From Spirochaetota bacterium (lineage in GTDB: Bacteria > Spirochaetota > UBA4802 > UBA5550), in NCBI GenBank assembly GCA_016933025.1, contig JAFGBT010000019.1:79779-143778 (forward strand): a DNA stretch of 64,000 nt. The letters run 5' to 3'. The stretch's first letter is position 1, and the number at the start of each line of letters is the position of its first letter. The translations under genes and the position numbers were made by a program. The notes under the pieces are model-generated. The model ran no database searches. It was given only the letters and a program-made list of their open reading frames with translations, and was not told where the DNA came from. Below, in pieces: positions 1-8,310 of this stretch.

Positions 1-299
1 TCCCGTGTTATTTCGATCCCGCTCTTCTTCAGGGCACGGTGTACCACCAGCATCGAGTACTTGAATATCGGCGACGTCCAGTGCGCCATTTCCCGCGGGG
101 CCAGAAAAGGATAGGGCGCGGTGTCGATTTCATCAACCTGTCCGGCGATCTGGACCGGAAAGTCCTCGTCGAACGGGAATCGCGTCAGCTTTCCGATCCC
201 GCTTTCACCGGCCGCGGCGCGGGACCACTGCGACTCCATATCGGTCCCCAGGGGGGAGACCATGTCGTAGGAGAGAATGACGGGTTGTTTCGGGTCCAA
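1..299 (-). CDS. Beta-ketoacyl synthase, N-terminal part (runs off the left edge)
   Basis: Reading the complement from position 299 to the window edge gives an open frame of about 99 codons that begins with TTG. It contains the ketosynthase N-terminal signature VILSYDMVSPLGTD, followed by a typical segment ending near SMLVVHRALKKSGIEITR. The active-site cysteine lies outside the window. The frame opens 6 bases after the TAA stop (306-308) of the upstream radical SAM gene, with no obvious Shine-Dalgarno sequence, so translational coupling is likely; an ATT at 303-305 is the only other nearby start-like codon. By position it is the last visible gene of the leftward biosynthetic unit. Family assignment is firm; substrate and catalytic competence cannot be judged. 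Confidence 0.8.
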   Translation of the reverse strand, partial: MDPKQPVILSYDMVSPLGTDMESQWSRAAAGESGIGKLTRFPFDEDFPVQIAGQVDEIDTAPYPFLAPREMAHWTSPIFKYSMLVVHRALKKSGIEITR

Positions 300-305
300 G
301 GGAAT

Positions 306-1304
306 TTACCAGGGAATGAACTTGTACAGCTTCGCGAACATCTCGTAGACTTCGATCCAGTTCTGGAGGTCCTTCGTTGAGCGGAGGTGGGCGCGCTTGT
401 TCACCATGACCCAGCTCATGTGGGCCGCGCCGTCCTTGCAGGTTGAACAGTCCCTCGTCTCCGACGTGCAGCAGCGGTGCATCGTTTTGAGGTCCGCCGC
501 CCAGCGTATGAATTCAATGAGGCGCTTCGGCTGGGGGTTTCTTTTATCCAGCGGTTTAGTCACCGAGGGACATTCGCTCCAGCCGAAGGTGCGCCCCAGC
601 ATTTTGCCGGTCGTTATGATCTCATGATAGTATTTCGAGGAGATCACCGTGTCCGGGTAGCGGTCGAGCATATCGTCCATTTCCTTCCTGAGGTCTGAGA
701 GCTCCTGCTCCTTCCAGGAAAAGCCGTCGACCCCCTCATCATTGGAGAGGAGCTGCATGTGAACCTTGAGCCCGACATCGGCGATTTTTTTTATGATGCG
801 CTCGATTTTACCGATCTGCTTCGGCGTTATGGTATAGAGGTAGTAGGTATAGGGATCGCCCGCGTAATTCTTCCGGGATATGGAAAAGGTGTCTCGACCC
901 CGCAGGAGTTTCTCGTCCTCCTCGTCGCCCCAGACGGAAATCCCCACCATCATGTCGGGAAAACGGTCGCGGGGGACCTTGATGATGCCGTTGGTCGCGC
1001 AGTAGGTGGGGAGGCGCTTGTAAAATGCCTCGATGCGGTCAAGGTAAAGGGTCGGCTCGCCGCCGATGAGAATGGCGAGATTCACCCCCCTCTGCTTTTC
1101 CTTTTCGACGAACTCCTCCCATTTGCGGATATCCGGCTCGTCGGGCGACTTTTTATGCTCGTCCGAAGAGAAAAAGAAGCAGCCCTTGCAGCGGAGGTTG
1201 CAGTTGTTGGTCACGTCATAGATCGAGCTCCGGATATTGAGCTTTGATATCCTTTTATATCGTTCATACCATTCGTTATCGAGCAATGAGCTGACGGTAT
1301 TCAT
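306..1304 (-). CDS. Radical SAM enzyme with C-terminal cysteine cluster (copy 2 of a pair)
   Basis: 332 residues. The radical SAM motif CNLRCKGC (CxxxCxxC) near residue 34 binds the catalytic 4Fe-4S cluster, and IGGEPT is the GGEP-type SAM-binding loop. The C-terminal third has further cysteines (SECP, then CC-x5-C-x2-C in HRCCTSETRDCSTC), as expected for an auxiliary SPASM/Twitch-like cluster. The start is supported by AGGAGAG seven bases before ATG. It is a paralogue of the gene just upstream: both share YDxTNxCNxRCxGC and the same cysteine spacing. Known families of this build modify peptides or small metabolites by radical chemistry. The substrate here is unknown, and the place in a polyketide-like operon suggests a tailoring or starter-forming step. 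Confidence 0.85.
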   Translation of the reverse strand: MNTVSSLLDNEWYERYKRISKLNIRSSIYDVTNNCNLRCKGCFFFSSDEHKKSPDEPDIRKWEEFVEKEKQRGVNLAILIGGEPTLYLDRIEAFYKRLPTYCATNGIIKVPRDRFPDMMVGISVWGDEEDEKLLRGRDTFSISRKNYAGDPYTYYLYTITPKQIGKIERIIKKIADVGLKVHMQLLSNDEGVDGFSWKEQELSDLRKEMDDMLDRYPDTVISSKYYHEIITTGKMLGRTFGWSECPSVTKPLDKRNPQPKRLIEFIRWAADLKTMHRCCTSETRDCSTCKDGAAHMSWVMVNKRAHLRSTKDLQNWIEVYEMFAKLYKFIPW

Positions 1305-1359
1305 GGCGCTCTCCTGATCATTTGTGACGACTCATTAATCTTGTGCTGTGAGCCCGGTC

Positions 1360-2454
1360 CTACAGGTCAAACCCGGGCGGCGGCGTCATGCGGTTCAGCA
1401 GGTTTTCCCCTTTTTGATAGTCCATGACCCAGACGGCGAGATATGTGTCAACATAGTCGAGCCAGGCCTTGAAAGCTTCCGGGTCGGTGCCGTGCCGGTA
1501 GAGGCGCGCCGTTACCACGGCGCTGCCGGCGGCGTAGTGACGGCAGTCTGCGCAGTCGGTGTCCGGCACGCAGCAGGCAGCGCTCCTGTCCCAGGTGAGG
1601 TCGGTGCGGTACTGGCGGAATGACCTGCCCAGCCCGATGTCCGTGGAAGGATTCATGCGGGGATAGGAGCAGGTATAAAGATCATGGAGTCCCTGGGCGT
1701 GCGTGTGCGCGACCACGTTGTAGGGGGAAAAGAGAACGTGATCCGGATAGCGCGACAGCACCTCCATCATGGCTGCTCTTGTCCGGGCTAGCGACTCGGC
1801 GGTGTGCCGGAGGCCCCCGGTATAACCGACCGGCGCGGAGAACACGTTGAAGGTTGCCCGGCAGTCGTTCTTCGACAGGATATCCATCACCTCGTGAATC
1901 TCGCCGATATTGTCCCTGGTAAACGTGTAGACCCAAACGGCCCGGGGGTCTCCCCGGTAATTTTCTATCTGCCTGAGGAGCAGATTTTTCGCGCTGCGAA
2001 CTCTGAGGCTGGTCTCGTCGTTTCCCCAGACGGAAATATGTATCTTATATCCGACCGATTCCGGTATCCTTTTGAAGCCGTTGGACGCGATCGACCCGAG
2101 CGGGATCTCCTCGTAACATACCCGGCAGAGCTCCGGGACCAGCGACGGTTCCGCACCTGCCAGAACGACGTAGGTGATACCCCGCTCCTTTTCGATCTTC
2201 ATGAGAGCCCGCCAGTCATCCGGGTTGCCGTTTTCGCTGGCGAACTGTTTGTCCCCCTCGTAATAATAGCAGCCGTCGCAGCGGATGTTGCACCGGTTGG
2301 TCATATCATAGGTCGATTCCCGGAGAAAAAAGTATTTACGCACCTTTTCCCATCTCTCGCGCACCGCCGGGTCCGCGATGATGTCCGAGAATTTCATTTT
2401 TGTGCCGGACGCGCCTGTGCCCGCCGGGGGTTTCCTGGTATGTTTTACGTTCAT
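1360..2454 (-). CDS. Radical SAM enzyme with C-terminal cysteine cluster (copy 1 of a pair)
   Basis: 364 residues. The CNIRCDGC motif follows YDMTNR near residue 55, and LAGAEPS corresponds to the GGEP loop. The C-terminal region has TCSY and CC-x4-C-x2-C (ACCVPDTDCADC), probable ligands of a second iron-sulfur cluster. The first 19 residues are basic and low in structure, so an internal ATG at MKFSDII is a possible alternative start; neither has a strong ribosome site. It sits between the ACP gene and its paralogue, all in one direction. Two adjacent non-identical radical SAM proteins of the same subfamily may act in sequence or as a complex; that is inference. Confidence 0.83.
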   Translation of the reverse strand: MNVKHTRKPPAGTGASGTKMKFSDIIADPAVRERWEKVRKYFFLRESTYDMTNRCNIRCDGCYYYEGDKQFASENGNPDDWRALMKIEKERGITYVVLAGAEPSLVPELCRVCYEEIPLGSIASNGFKRIPESVGYKIHISVWGNDETSLRVRSAKNLLLRQIENYRGDPRAVWVYTFTRDNIGEIHEVMDILSKNDCRATFNVFSAPVGYTGGLRHTAESLARTRAAMMEVLSRYPDHVLFSPYNVVAHTHAQGLHDLYTCSYPRMNPSTDIGLGRSFRQYRTDLTWDRSAACCVPDTDCADCRHYAAGSAVVTARLYRHGTDPEAFKAWLDYVDTYLAVWVMDYQKGENLLNRMTPPPGFDL

Positions 2455-2501
2455 CTATTTTTCCAGCCCGGTGAATGTGCACCTTAAAAGGTAAAGAATA
2501 T

Positions 2502-2759
2502 CTATTTATCCTTCAACTTTTCTTCAATATATTCTGCGATTAATTTCACGTTTTTCAATTTCGGATAGTCGTCCTCGTCGATGGTGATGCCGTATTCGTC
2601 CTGCAGCACCAGCACCACGGTAGTAAGGTCCATGCTGTCTATGCCGAGTTCGTCAATGAGGTCGACCTCGGGCTCGAAGGTCTGGGGCGTCACGTCCTCC
2701 AGCTTGAGCTCGTCGATCAGTATCTCGGCGACGCGAATAACTATTTTTTTGTCCGCCAT
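2502..2759 (-). CDS. Acyl carrier protein (first of three in the window)
   Basis: 85 residues, acidic, normal ACP length. The phosphopantetheine attachment motif is GIDSMDL with Ser42, followed by the usual helix III region and a C-terminal IAEYIEEKL helix. A strong AGAGGAGG precedes the ATG. It would carry acyl intermediates as thioesters on a 4'-phosphopantetheine arm for the neighbouring ketosynthase and dehydratase. It lies directly downstream of the hotdog dehydratase gene and upstream of two radical SAM genes. Aryl polyene clusters also encode two ACPs, matching this gene and the one at 8307-8564. Confidence 0.93.
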   Translation of the reverse strand: MADKKIVIRVAEILIDELKLEDVTPQTFEPEVDLIDELGIDSMDLTTVVLVLQDEYGITIDEDDYPKLKNVKLIAEYIEEKLKDK

Positions 2760-2798
2760 GAATCATCCTCCTCTGTCACGCGGCTTACGGCCGCCGGT

Positions 2799-3209
2799 TC
2801 AGCCGGCACGTTCCGCCATTGTCATCACTCCGTTGCATGCGATCTGGCCGTTGACGAGCACCCTGAATTTATACGCAGACGGATCGGTCGCGTCGGCCGC
2901 GGCCGACATCTGCAGGGTGTCGCCGGGCCTGACGAATTGCCTGAATCGCACTTTTGTTATGCGGGATACGGAAACCGAACGGCTTTTCATCCTGGCATGT
3001 CCGCGTATCATGTCCGAAACTATGGCAAGCTGTGCGATTCCGGGGAGTATCGGCGAACCGGGGAAATGTCCGTCAAACCAGAGCGATTCAGTCGTGAGCG
3101 TCACTTCGGCTGAAATCTCGTTCGATTCGGTTTTATTCAAATTTTTCAGAGAATGCCACCGGGTGTTCATTCCTGCCGTACTCATGTCCCTCTCTGCCGG
3201 GCGTTGCAT
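2799..3209 (-). CDS. Hotdog-fold 3-hydroxyacyl-ACP dehydratase-like protein (ApeI-like)
   Basis: 136 residues from the first ATG. A later ATG at 3185, preceded by GAGAGGGAC, may be the real start (128 residues). The motif GHFPGSPILPGIAQ is the FabZ/FabA-type active-site loop with its catalytic His. The acidic residue that follows in classical FabZ (PGVLxxEA) is not present: the sequence reads PGIAQLAIV. That substitution resembles the ApeI-type thioester dehydratases of aryl polyene clusters, as far as recalled. Expected role is dehydration of ACP-bound 3-hydroxyacyl intermediates to extend a conjugated chain. A good promoter (3284-3311) lies just upstream, so it probably heads a sub-operon with the ACP, both radical SAM genes and the ketosynthase. 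Confidence 0.8.
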   Translation of the reverse strand: MQRPAERDMSTAGMNTRWHSLKNLNKTESNEISAEVTLTTESLWFDGHFPGSPILPGIAQLAIVSDMIRGHARMKSRSVSVSRITKVRFRQFVRPGDTLQMSAAADATDPSAYKFRVLVNGQIACNGVMTMAERAG

Positions 3210-3283
3210 TCAGCATTCAACCGCGTATAAATGCCGTTAGGTCATGCTCATTCGCTGCAGCGGCCCGTAAACAATGGATTTAA

Positions 3284-3311
3284 CTAATATAAATGACGAA
3301 ACCGGTGTCAA
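3284..3311 (-). promoter_or_regulatory. Sigma-70-type promoter for the dehydratase-ACP-radical SAM unit
   Basis: On the complement, TTGACA (3306-3311) is followed after 16 bases by TATTAG (3284-3289). This puts transcription start near 3277, about 70-90 bases before the hotdog gene start. It lies in the 112-base gap after the deacetylase-methyltransferase stop, so the leftward set probably has two transcription units. Sequence match only. Confidence 0.5.
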
Positions 3312-3321
3312 GAAAAAAAAG

Positions 3322-4791
3322 TCAGGGCGCGCTTACCGCTTTTTCAGCCATGGATTCTATCAGCATTCCGCCGGAGCGGCAGGTTTTCAGGACTGACGTC
3401 CGGACCTGTTTCGGCGTGAATCCTGAAAAAATCAGCGCATTTCTGATGTAGATTTCCGACCTGGCATGGAGCCAGATCCCCTGGCGAAGAGCGTTCCCGA
3501 CCTGCGTGAAGAAGCGGAAGAATGAACGATGGGACGTGGTAAAGTAAAGGATCCCGCCCGGCGCCATAAATCGAGATATTTTTGTTAGAAGTCCCTCCAG
3601 GTCGGGTATGTATTCAAATGCCGAGAAGGAGCAGACAATGTCATATGGCCGTGCCGGTTGAAACTCCTCGACATCGCCCGCCTGATAGTCGATATTTGTC
3701 AATCCTTCCCGCTCTGCTTTATTTCTCATCACGGAGAGCATGCCCTCTGATATGTCAAATGCGGTGATTTCGCGGCATCTCCCCGCGATCTGGAGCGTGA
3801 ACATGCCAGTCCCCGCCCCGATTTCAAGTACCCTTTGGTCGGGCTTGATCTGCGGCAGGAAATTCGATTCGAATAATTCGCGCTCTTTTCGCCTCGAGAT
3901 ATTTCCGCTCAGCGATGACTCCCGGTCATAGGTCAGGGCGATGCCGTCGTAGAAGGATCCAGTCGCATGGGATGCGGTTGAGGCCGCACCGGCCCGTTTC
4001 ATGACGGGCCGGCCTATGAGCCTGTCGAGGGGAAGGATGCCGAGGTCCCTGTCGGAGAGGCCCGTGATGATGCTCTCGATTTCGTTAAGCCACCGGTCGG
4101 CGTCGAAACCGCCCGGGGCCGAGTCGTGGAGGAGTATGATGTCACCGGGCCTCGCGCGCCCCACGATTTTTTTCGACAGGTGACGGATACGCCGGTTGCC
4201 GGCGTCGCGGCCACGGCGGCTGAAGTTGACGCAGAACATTCCTGCTTCGAGGAGGGCGCGCCAGAGACGCGGGTTGGTGATCCCCACCGGCGGCCTGAAC
4301 GCGAGCGGGAGGATGCCGAATCGCGCGCAGAGTACCTGGGTACGGTTGATTTCCTCGCGAAGGCGGCCGATGCCGCGAAGCATGAGAAAGGGCGAATGAT
4401 TGTATGAATGATTGCAGACGGCGTGGCCGCGCGAGAGGATCATGCGCACCAGGTCGGGGTGCCGCGACGCCCTTTGTCCGGTGATGAAAAAGGCCGCTGG
4501 CACTCCATGCTTCGCCAGCAGGTCGAGCAGCGCCGGTGTGGCGGCAGGGTCCGGGCCGTCGTCAAAAGTGAGCGCTACCGACCGCGAATCCCTACTGCCC
4601 CGGTGCACGATGGGGAGGTAGAAGCTGAATCGGGGGAAGAAGGGAGCTGCAAAACAGAGGAGCAGGAAGAGTGCGAGCGGGAGCGCCGCCAGACGGATGT
4701 CGATGAAGGCGAGGACCAGGGCGGTCTGGAATGCCCCAAGGCCTGCCAGGTGCGCCGGCGCCAGCGGGAAGATGGTTGGACCCTTTTTCAT
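3322..4791 (-). CDS. NodB-type polysaccharide deacetylase fused to a SAM methyltransferase
   Basis: 489 residues. Two hydrophobic segments near residues 15-36 and 37-54 suggest a membrane anchor. Residues about 70-255 form a NodB deacetylase domain: TFDDGPD (Asp77, Asp78), metal-binding HSYNH (His128, His132), RPPVG at 166-170 and LLHDS at 220-224. Residues about 280-485 form a class I methyltransferase with motif I VLEIGAGTGMF at 321-331 and FDIS at 345-348. Both halves look intact. The start overlaps the stop of the upstream radical SAM gene by 4 bases (ATGA). Deacetylases and methyltransferases occur as separate genes in flexirubin/aryl polyene loci, but the fusion looks unusual. If both domains are on one side of the membrane, the cytoplasm is likely because SAM is needed. 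Confidence 0.88.
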   Translation of the reverse strand: MKKGPTIFPLAPAHLAGLGAFQTALVLAFIDIRLAALPLALFLLLCFAAPFFPRFSFYLPIVHRGSRDSRSVALTFDDGPDPAATPALLDLLAKHGVPAAFFITGQRASRHPDLVRMILSRGHAVCNHSYNHSPFLMLRGIGRLREEINRTQVLCARFGILPLAFRPPVGITNPRLWRALLEAGMFCVNFSRRGRDAGNRRIRHLSKKIVGRARPGDIILLHDSAPGGFDADRWLNEIESIITGLSDRDLGILPLDRLIGRPVMKRAGAASTASHATGSFYDGIALTYDRESSLSGNISRRKERELFESNFLPQIKPDQRVLEIGAGTGMFTLQIAGRCREITAFDISEGMLSVMRNKAEREGLTNIDYQAGDVEEFQPARPYDIVCSFSAFEYIPDLEGLLTKISRFMAPGGILYFTTSHRSFFRFFTQVGNALRQGIWLHARSEIYIRNALIFSGFTPKQVRTSVLKTCRSGGMLIESMAEKAVSAP

Positions 4792-6134
4792 CGGACAATA
4801 TGCTCCCAGAGCGGGCCGGTATGGCCCTGTCGGTGCATGCGCGCGATCAGGCGGGCGATTTTTTTACCGCCCGATCCGATTATCCAGTTGTCGCGCCCGC
4901 GGGCCCGCTCCTCCACGATCCGGATTATTTCATCGGCCGGGACCCCCGGCGACCGGTAAAACACCGGTTCCAGCAGATCGTCGGATTCGGTTATCTGTCC
5001 CTCTTTGAGGGCGATATCGTAGAGTTCGGTGTGGGGATATATCCTCATGCCGCAGAAGAAGAAGACCACGGTCCGTTCGAGGCGCTCGGCATTGTCCAGG
5101 GTCTCGCGAAGCGTGTCGCGGGTTTCGCCCGGTCCCCCCAGGAGAAGGTAGTGCGCGACATGCAGTCCTGCCCCGAGGGCCTGCGCGTGGGCCGCAAACA
5201 CGTCATCGGTATTGAACGGCTTTCGGTATGAAGCGAGCATGGAGGGGGAGAGGGCCTCGGTCCCGAACTCGGCGTGCGTAAGCCCGGCGGAGCGGAGCGT
5301 CCGGAAATAATCGTCGGGCGGCCGCGAGGGCGCGAAGAAGGCGCCCCATGGAATGGAAAGGCCCCTGCGGGAAAACGCGCGGGCCACCTCGCGGCTGTGT
5401 TCGAAGCTGGTGTTAAATACCGAATCGGTTATAAAGAGGTACCGGGCCCCGGATGCCTGAAGCGCGATGGCGGTGTCCGCCACCTCGTCCGCCTGGATAA
5501 GGCGGAGGGCCGTTCCCTCGATGTGCGGGTAGGTGCAGTAGATGCATCGGAAGTTGCACCCCCGCTTTGTCTGCAGATTCATCATGCCGCCCCGCTCGAG
5601 GTAGAACCGGGAATAGGGATACGGCGCCGGGACGCGGGTGAAGGGTCGGTCGAGGGGAGGCGGTATCCGTTCGGCTCCGCCGGCCGTGATCACGCCGGTG
5701 ATGCCGGCAGGGTCCGTCCCGGCTTCCAGGGCTGCGAGAAGATCGGCGAGGCGCTCGCCTTCGCCGATCACGCCGTAGTCGGCCCCGAGTTCGCGCATCA
5801 GCTGTGCCGGGAAGATGGTAAAGCCGCTCCCGCCAAGTATGACCGTCGCGTCCGTATGGGTGCGGACCAGTTCGACAAGCGACCGGTACGCCTTCACGAA
5901 TCCCCTGACATCGTTGGCCTCGACGTTATCGATATTACGGAGAGACAGGCCGATTGCATCCGGGGCAAAATCGTGTATTGTTTCAAGCAGCCGGTCGGTG
6001 CTTCCGTCATCGTTGATGTCGGCGACCCTGACCTCGTGCCGGTCGGCAATTGCCGCCGCGACGTAATCAAGCCCCAGGGGGTAGACGTAGTACGGGGCCC
6101 GAACGCTATTTGCTGATACGAGGAGTACTTTCAT
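4788..6134 (-). CDS. B12-binding-domain radical SAM enzyme
   Basis: 448 residues. An N-terminal Rossmann-like B12-binding region (MKVLLVSANS, YPLGLDYVAAAI, VILGGSGFT, GVIGEGE) covers roughly residues 1-145 and lacks an obvious DxHxxG lower-ligand motif, as is common in this family. The radical SAM core follows with CNFRCIYC near residue 197 and a C-terminal helical tail. Members of this class methylate unactivated carbons or rearrange rings (BchE, HpnP and HpnJ are examples). It is 4-base overlapped with the deacetylase-methyltransferase downstream and starts 7 bases after the KS-CLF fusion, so they are probably co-translated. The reaction is unknown; carbon methylation or hydroxylation of the product is possible. 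Confidence 0.85.
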   Translation of the reverse strand: MKVLLVSANSVRAPYYVYPLGLDYVAAAIADRHEVRVADINDDGSTDRLLETIHDFAPDAIGLSLRNIDNVEANDVRGFVKAYRSLVELVRTHTDATVILGGSGFTIFPAQLMRELGADYGVIGEGERLADLLAALEAGTDPAGITGVITAGGAERIPPPLDRPFTRVPAPYPYSRFYLERGGMMNLQTKRGCNFRCIYCTYPHIEGTALRLIQADEVADTAIALQASGARYLFITDSVFNTSFEHSREVARAFSRRGLSIPWGAFFAPSRPPDDYFRTLRSAGLTHAEFGTEALSPSMLASYRKPFNTDDVFAAHAQALGAGLHVAHYLLLGGPGETRDTLRETLDNAERLERTVVFFFCGMRIYPHTELYDIALKEGQITESDDLLEPVFYRSPGVPADEIIRIVEERARGRDNWIIGSGGKKIARLIARMHRQGHTGPLWEHIVR

Positions 6135-6141
6135 TATCCTG

Positions 6142-8310
6142 TCATGAGATCAGTTCAATTGCCGTTATATAAGTGCCGAGGCCGAGCATCAGGATGCCTT
6201 TGCCGTTGAGGGCGCGTTCGCTCCCGCCTGCAAGAGAGGCCGGGATGGAGCCGTCTTTCATGAGCCGTGTCGCTATGGCCGCGGCGGCTGCCGAGGCCGA
6301 GCCGAATTCGCCGATGAGCGGCCGGTAATCGATAATTGCCGCAGAGAATCCGGAACGGGAAATGAAATCAGCGAGTTGTTTCTCGCCCTCTGCCCGTTCG
6401 GCGGCCGGAATCCCGGCAAAGAGGGCCGCGTGCGCCGCGCGTATCCTCTCGGTGCCGCCGAGCGCGGAGATCAGTGATGATACGGTGCCCGGACCACGTG
6501 CGCGTTCATAGAAGGAGTGGATTATCGTCATGCCGGATGGCGCGTCTGTCTTCCGGAGGCAGAGAGCGCCGCCGCCGTCCGCCGGCAGACCGGCAGCACT
6601 GACGGAGGGATCGAACAGGGGAGACAAAATTTCATGGTGCTCGTCTGCCGCCATGACCAGCAGTGTCTCTCTGCCTGCCGCCGTAAGCGCCGCTGCGAGA
6701 AGGGCCTCTTCAAAAGAGCGGTCACCGCCCGTTGCAGTGATGTTCGGACCGGTGGCCTTGAGCCAGATGGCGGCTTGGCCTGCAGGCGCGTTGTGCACCG
6801 AGCCGACGAAATCCGTGGGGCTGGTAAACTGCTCGCCGGATTCGTACAGCCCGGTCAGAAAATCATTGGTCTCTGAAAGGGGGCCCCAGGAGGTGCCGAA
6901 AAAAACCGAAGCGGGCTCGCTCCCGGCGGCGTCACGAGATCCCAGGGCGAGGGCGAGCGCGAGTCGGGGCAGTCGCTTGAGTCTCCTCACCTCCCGCGCC
7001 GGAAGATTTTTAGATATATCGACGACCGGCAGAATTCCGGAGCATTCACATCCTTCTTTAAGTTTCGCGATGGTCTGATCCAGGTCGCCCGCGCCGGTGA
7101 TACAGGCGCTGCCGAGTATTTCGAACCTGAACGACGCAGGGCCGGAGCGGCCGTGCCGGTTTACTTCAGGGTTCCCGAGCACCAGGCAGGCGTTATTGCC
7201 GCCAAAGCCGAATGAGTTTGACAGGATTGTACCGGTCTTTTTCTCCATCGGCTCGAGTACCGGAATAAGTTCAAGCGAGGGGTCCGGCTCCGCGCAGCCC
7301 GTAGTAGCGGGGATGATTCCTTCTCTGATGGCAATGGCCGAGACGACCGCCTCTATCGCGCCGGAGGCTGCAAGGGAATGTCCGGTGGCGCCTTTTATCG
7401 AAGAGAGGGGCGGCATGGTTTTACCGAAGAGCGCGCGGACGGCCTTTGCTTCTGAGAGATCGTTGTCGACAGTTCCTGTGCCGTGAAGATTGATATAGTC
7501 TATGTCATGAAGATCGATGGCCGCGTCGGCCAGTGCGGCCTTCATGGCGGCCAGCGCCCCTGCGCCCTCGGGGTGCGGGCTTGCCGGGTGATGAGCGTCG
7601 CAGGAGAGGCCGCCTCCCATGATCTCGGCCAAGGCTCCGTCCGGGGCCGCGTCGCCCGCCTCAAGGAGAAGCATGGCTGCGCCTTCGGCCACGGTCATAC
7701 CGCGCCTTGAACGGTCAAGAGGCCGCGCTCCGGCCGGGTCTATGAGTTGCAGGGAATTAAAGCCGTAATAGGTGAGCCGACAGAGCGCGTCGGCCCCGCC
7801 GGCGAGCACGCGCCGGGCCCGACCTGAACGGAGGAGCTCGCATGCGAGCTTGATGGCGGCCGAGCCCGAGGAACAGGCGTTTGTTACCGTGATGACGGGG
7901 CCGTTGCAGGCGAACGTCTCAGCGCACTTCTCGGCAACCGAAGAGGTTGAATGATAGCGGTAAAGCTCAGCGCGTCTTTCGTTCTGTTTGAGGAGCGATT
8001 CGGTGAGGGGCATGCCGCCGGTTGTGGTGCCGATAATTACCGCGTCGGGAACAACTTCCCGGCCGGCGAGCGCTTCGCGCGCCGCGGCGAGGGCGAATTC
8101 ATGTGTCCGCGGCAGGCCAGTGCCGTCAGTGAACCCCCTGATTTCGCCCGCCGGTAATACGTTGCCGGGGGACGCGGGGAACAGGCTGAGCGGATTTATA
8201 CCTGAGCGGTTTTGCTTCAGGGAATCAAGATGCTCCCGGACCCCGCGGCCGAGCGGGCTGACAATGCCCATCCCGGTGACAAAGATCCTTCCGCCGCTCA
8301 ATATGGTCAC
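6142..8310 (-). CDS. Ketosynthase fused to a chain-length-factor-like ketosynthase
   Basis: 722 residues, about the length of two ketosynthase subunits. Residues 8-385 are a FabF-type KS with a complete triad: Cys146 in NACSSGSA, His276 in HGTGT, His311 in GATGHS. Residues about 396-722 resemble the single-domain KS-like partner of aryl polyene systems (ketoacyl-synt_2 / ApeC type). They contain FVGSVHNAPAGQ, and TATGGDRSFEEALLA where a catalytic Cys would be, so this half is probably non-elongating. In aryl polyene and type II PKS systems the KS and CLF are separate proteins forming a heterodimer; here they are one chain. The start overlaps the upstream ACP stop by 4 bases. Likely role is iterative chain extension with length control. 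Confidence 0.9.
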   Translation of the reverse strand: MTILSGGRIFVTGMGIVSPLGRGVREHLDSLKQNRSGINPLSLFPASPGNVLPAGEIRGFTDGTGLPRTHEFALAAAREALAGREVVPDAVIIGTTTGGMPLTESLLKQNERRAELYRYHSTSSVAEKCAETFACNGPVITVTNACSSGSAAIKLACELLRSGRARRVLAGGADALCRLTYYGFNSLQLIDPAGARPLDRSRRGMTVAEGAAMLLLEAGDAAPDGALAEIMGGGLSCDAHHPASPHPEGAGALAAMKAALADAAIDLHDIDYINLHGTGTVDNDLSEAKAVRALFGKTMPPLSSIKGATGHSLAASGAIEAVVSAIAIREGIIPATTGCAEPDPSLELIPVLEPMEKKTGTILSNSFGFGGNNACLVLGNPEVNRHGRSGPASFRFEILGSACITGAGDLDQTIAKLKEGCECSGILPVVDISKNLPAREVRRLKRLPRLALALALGSRDAAGSEPASVFFGTSWGPLSETNDFLTGLYESGEQFTSPTDFVGSVHNAPAGQAAIWLKATGPNITATGGDRSFEEALLAAALTAAGRETLLVMAADEHHEILSPLFDPSVSAAGLPADGGGALCLRKTDAPSGMTIIHSFYERARGPGTVSSLISALGGTERIRAAHAALFAGIPAAERAEGEKQLADFISRSGFSAAIIDYRPLIGEFGSASAAAAAIATRLMKDGSIPASLAGGSERALNGKGILMLGLGTYITAIELIS

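Noticed and set aside
1804..2487. 227-codon open frame on the + strand
   Set aside because: Antisense to the first radical SAM gene; no protein-like features.
5274..6116. 280-codon open frame on the + strand
   Set aside because: Antisense to the B12-type radical SAM gene; high GC gives long shadow frames, and it has no recognisable domain.
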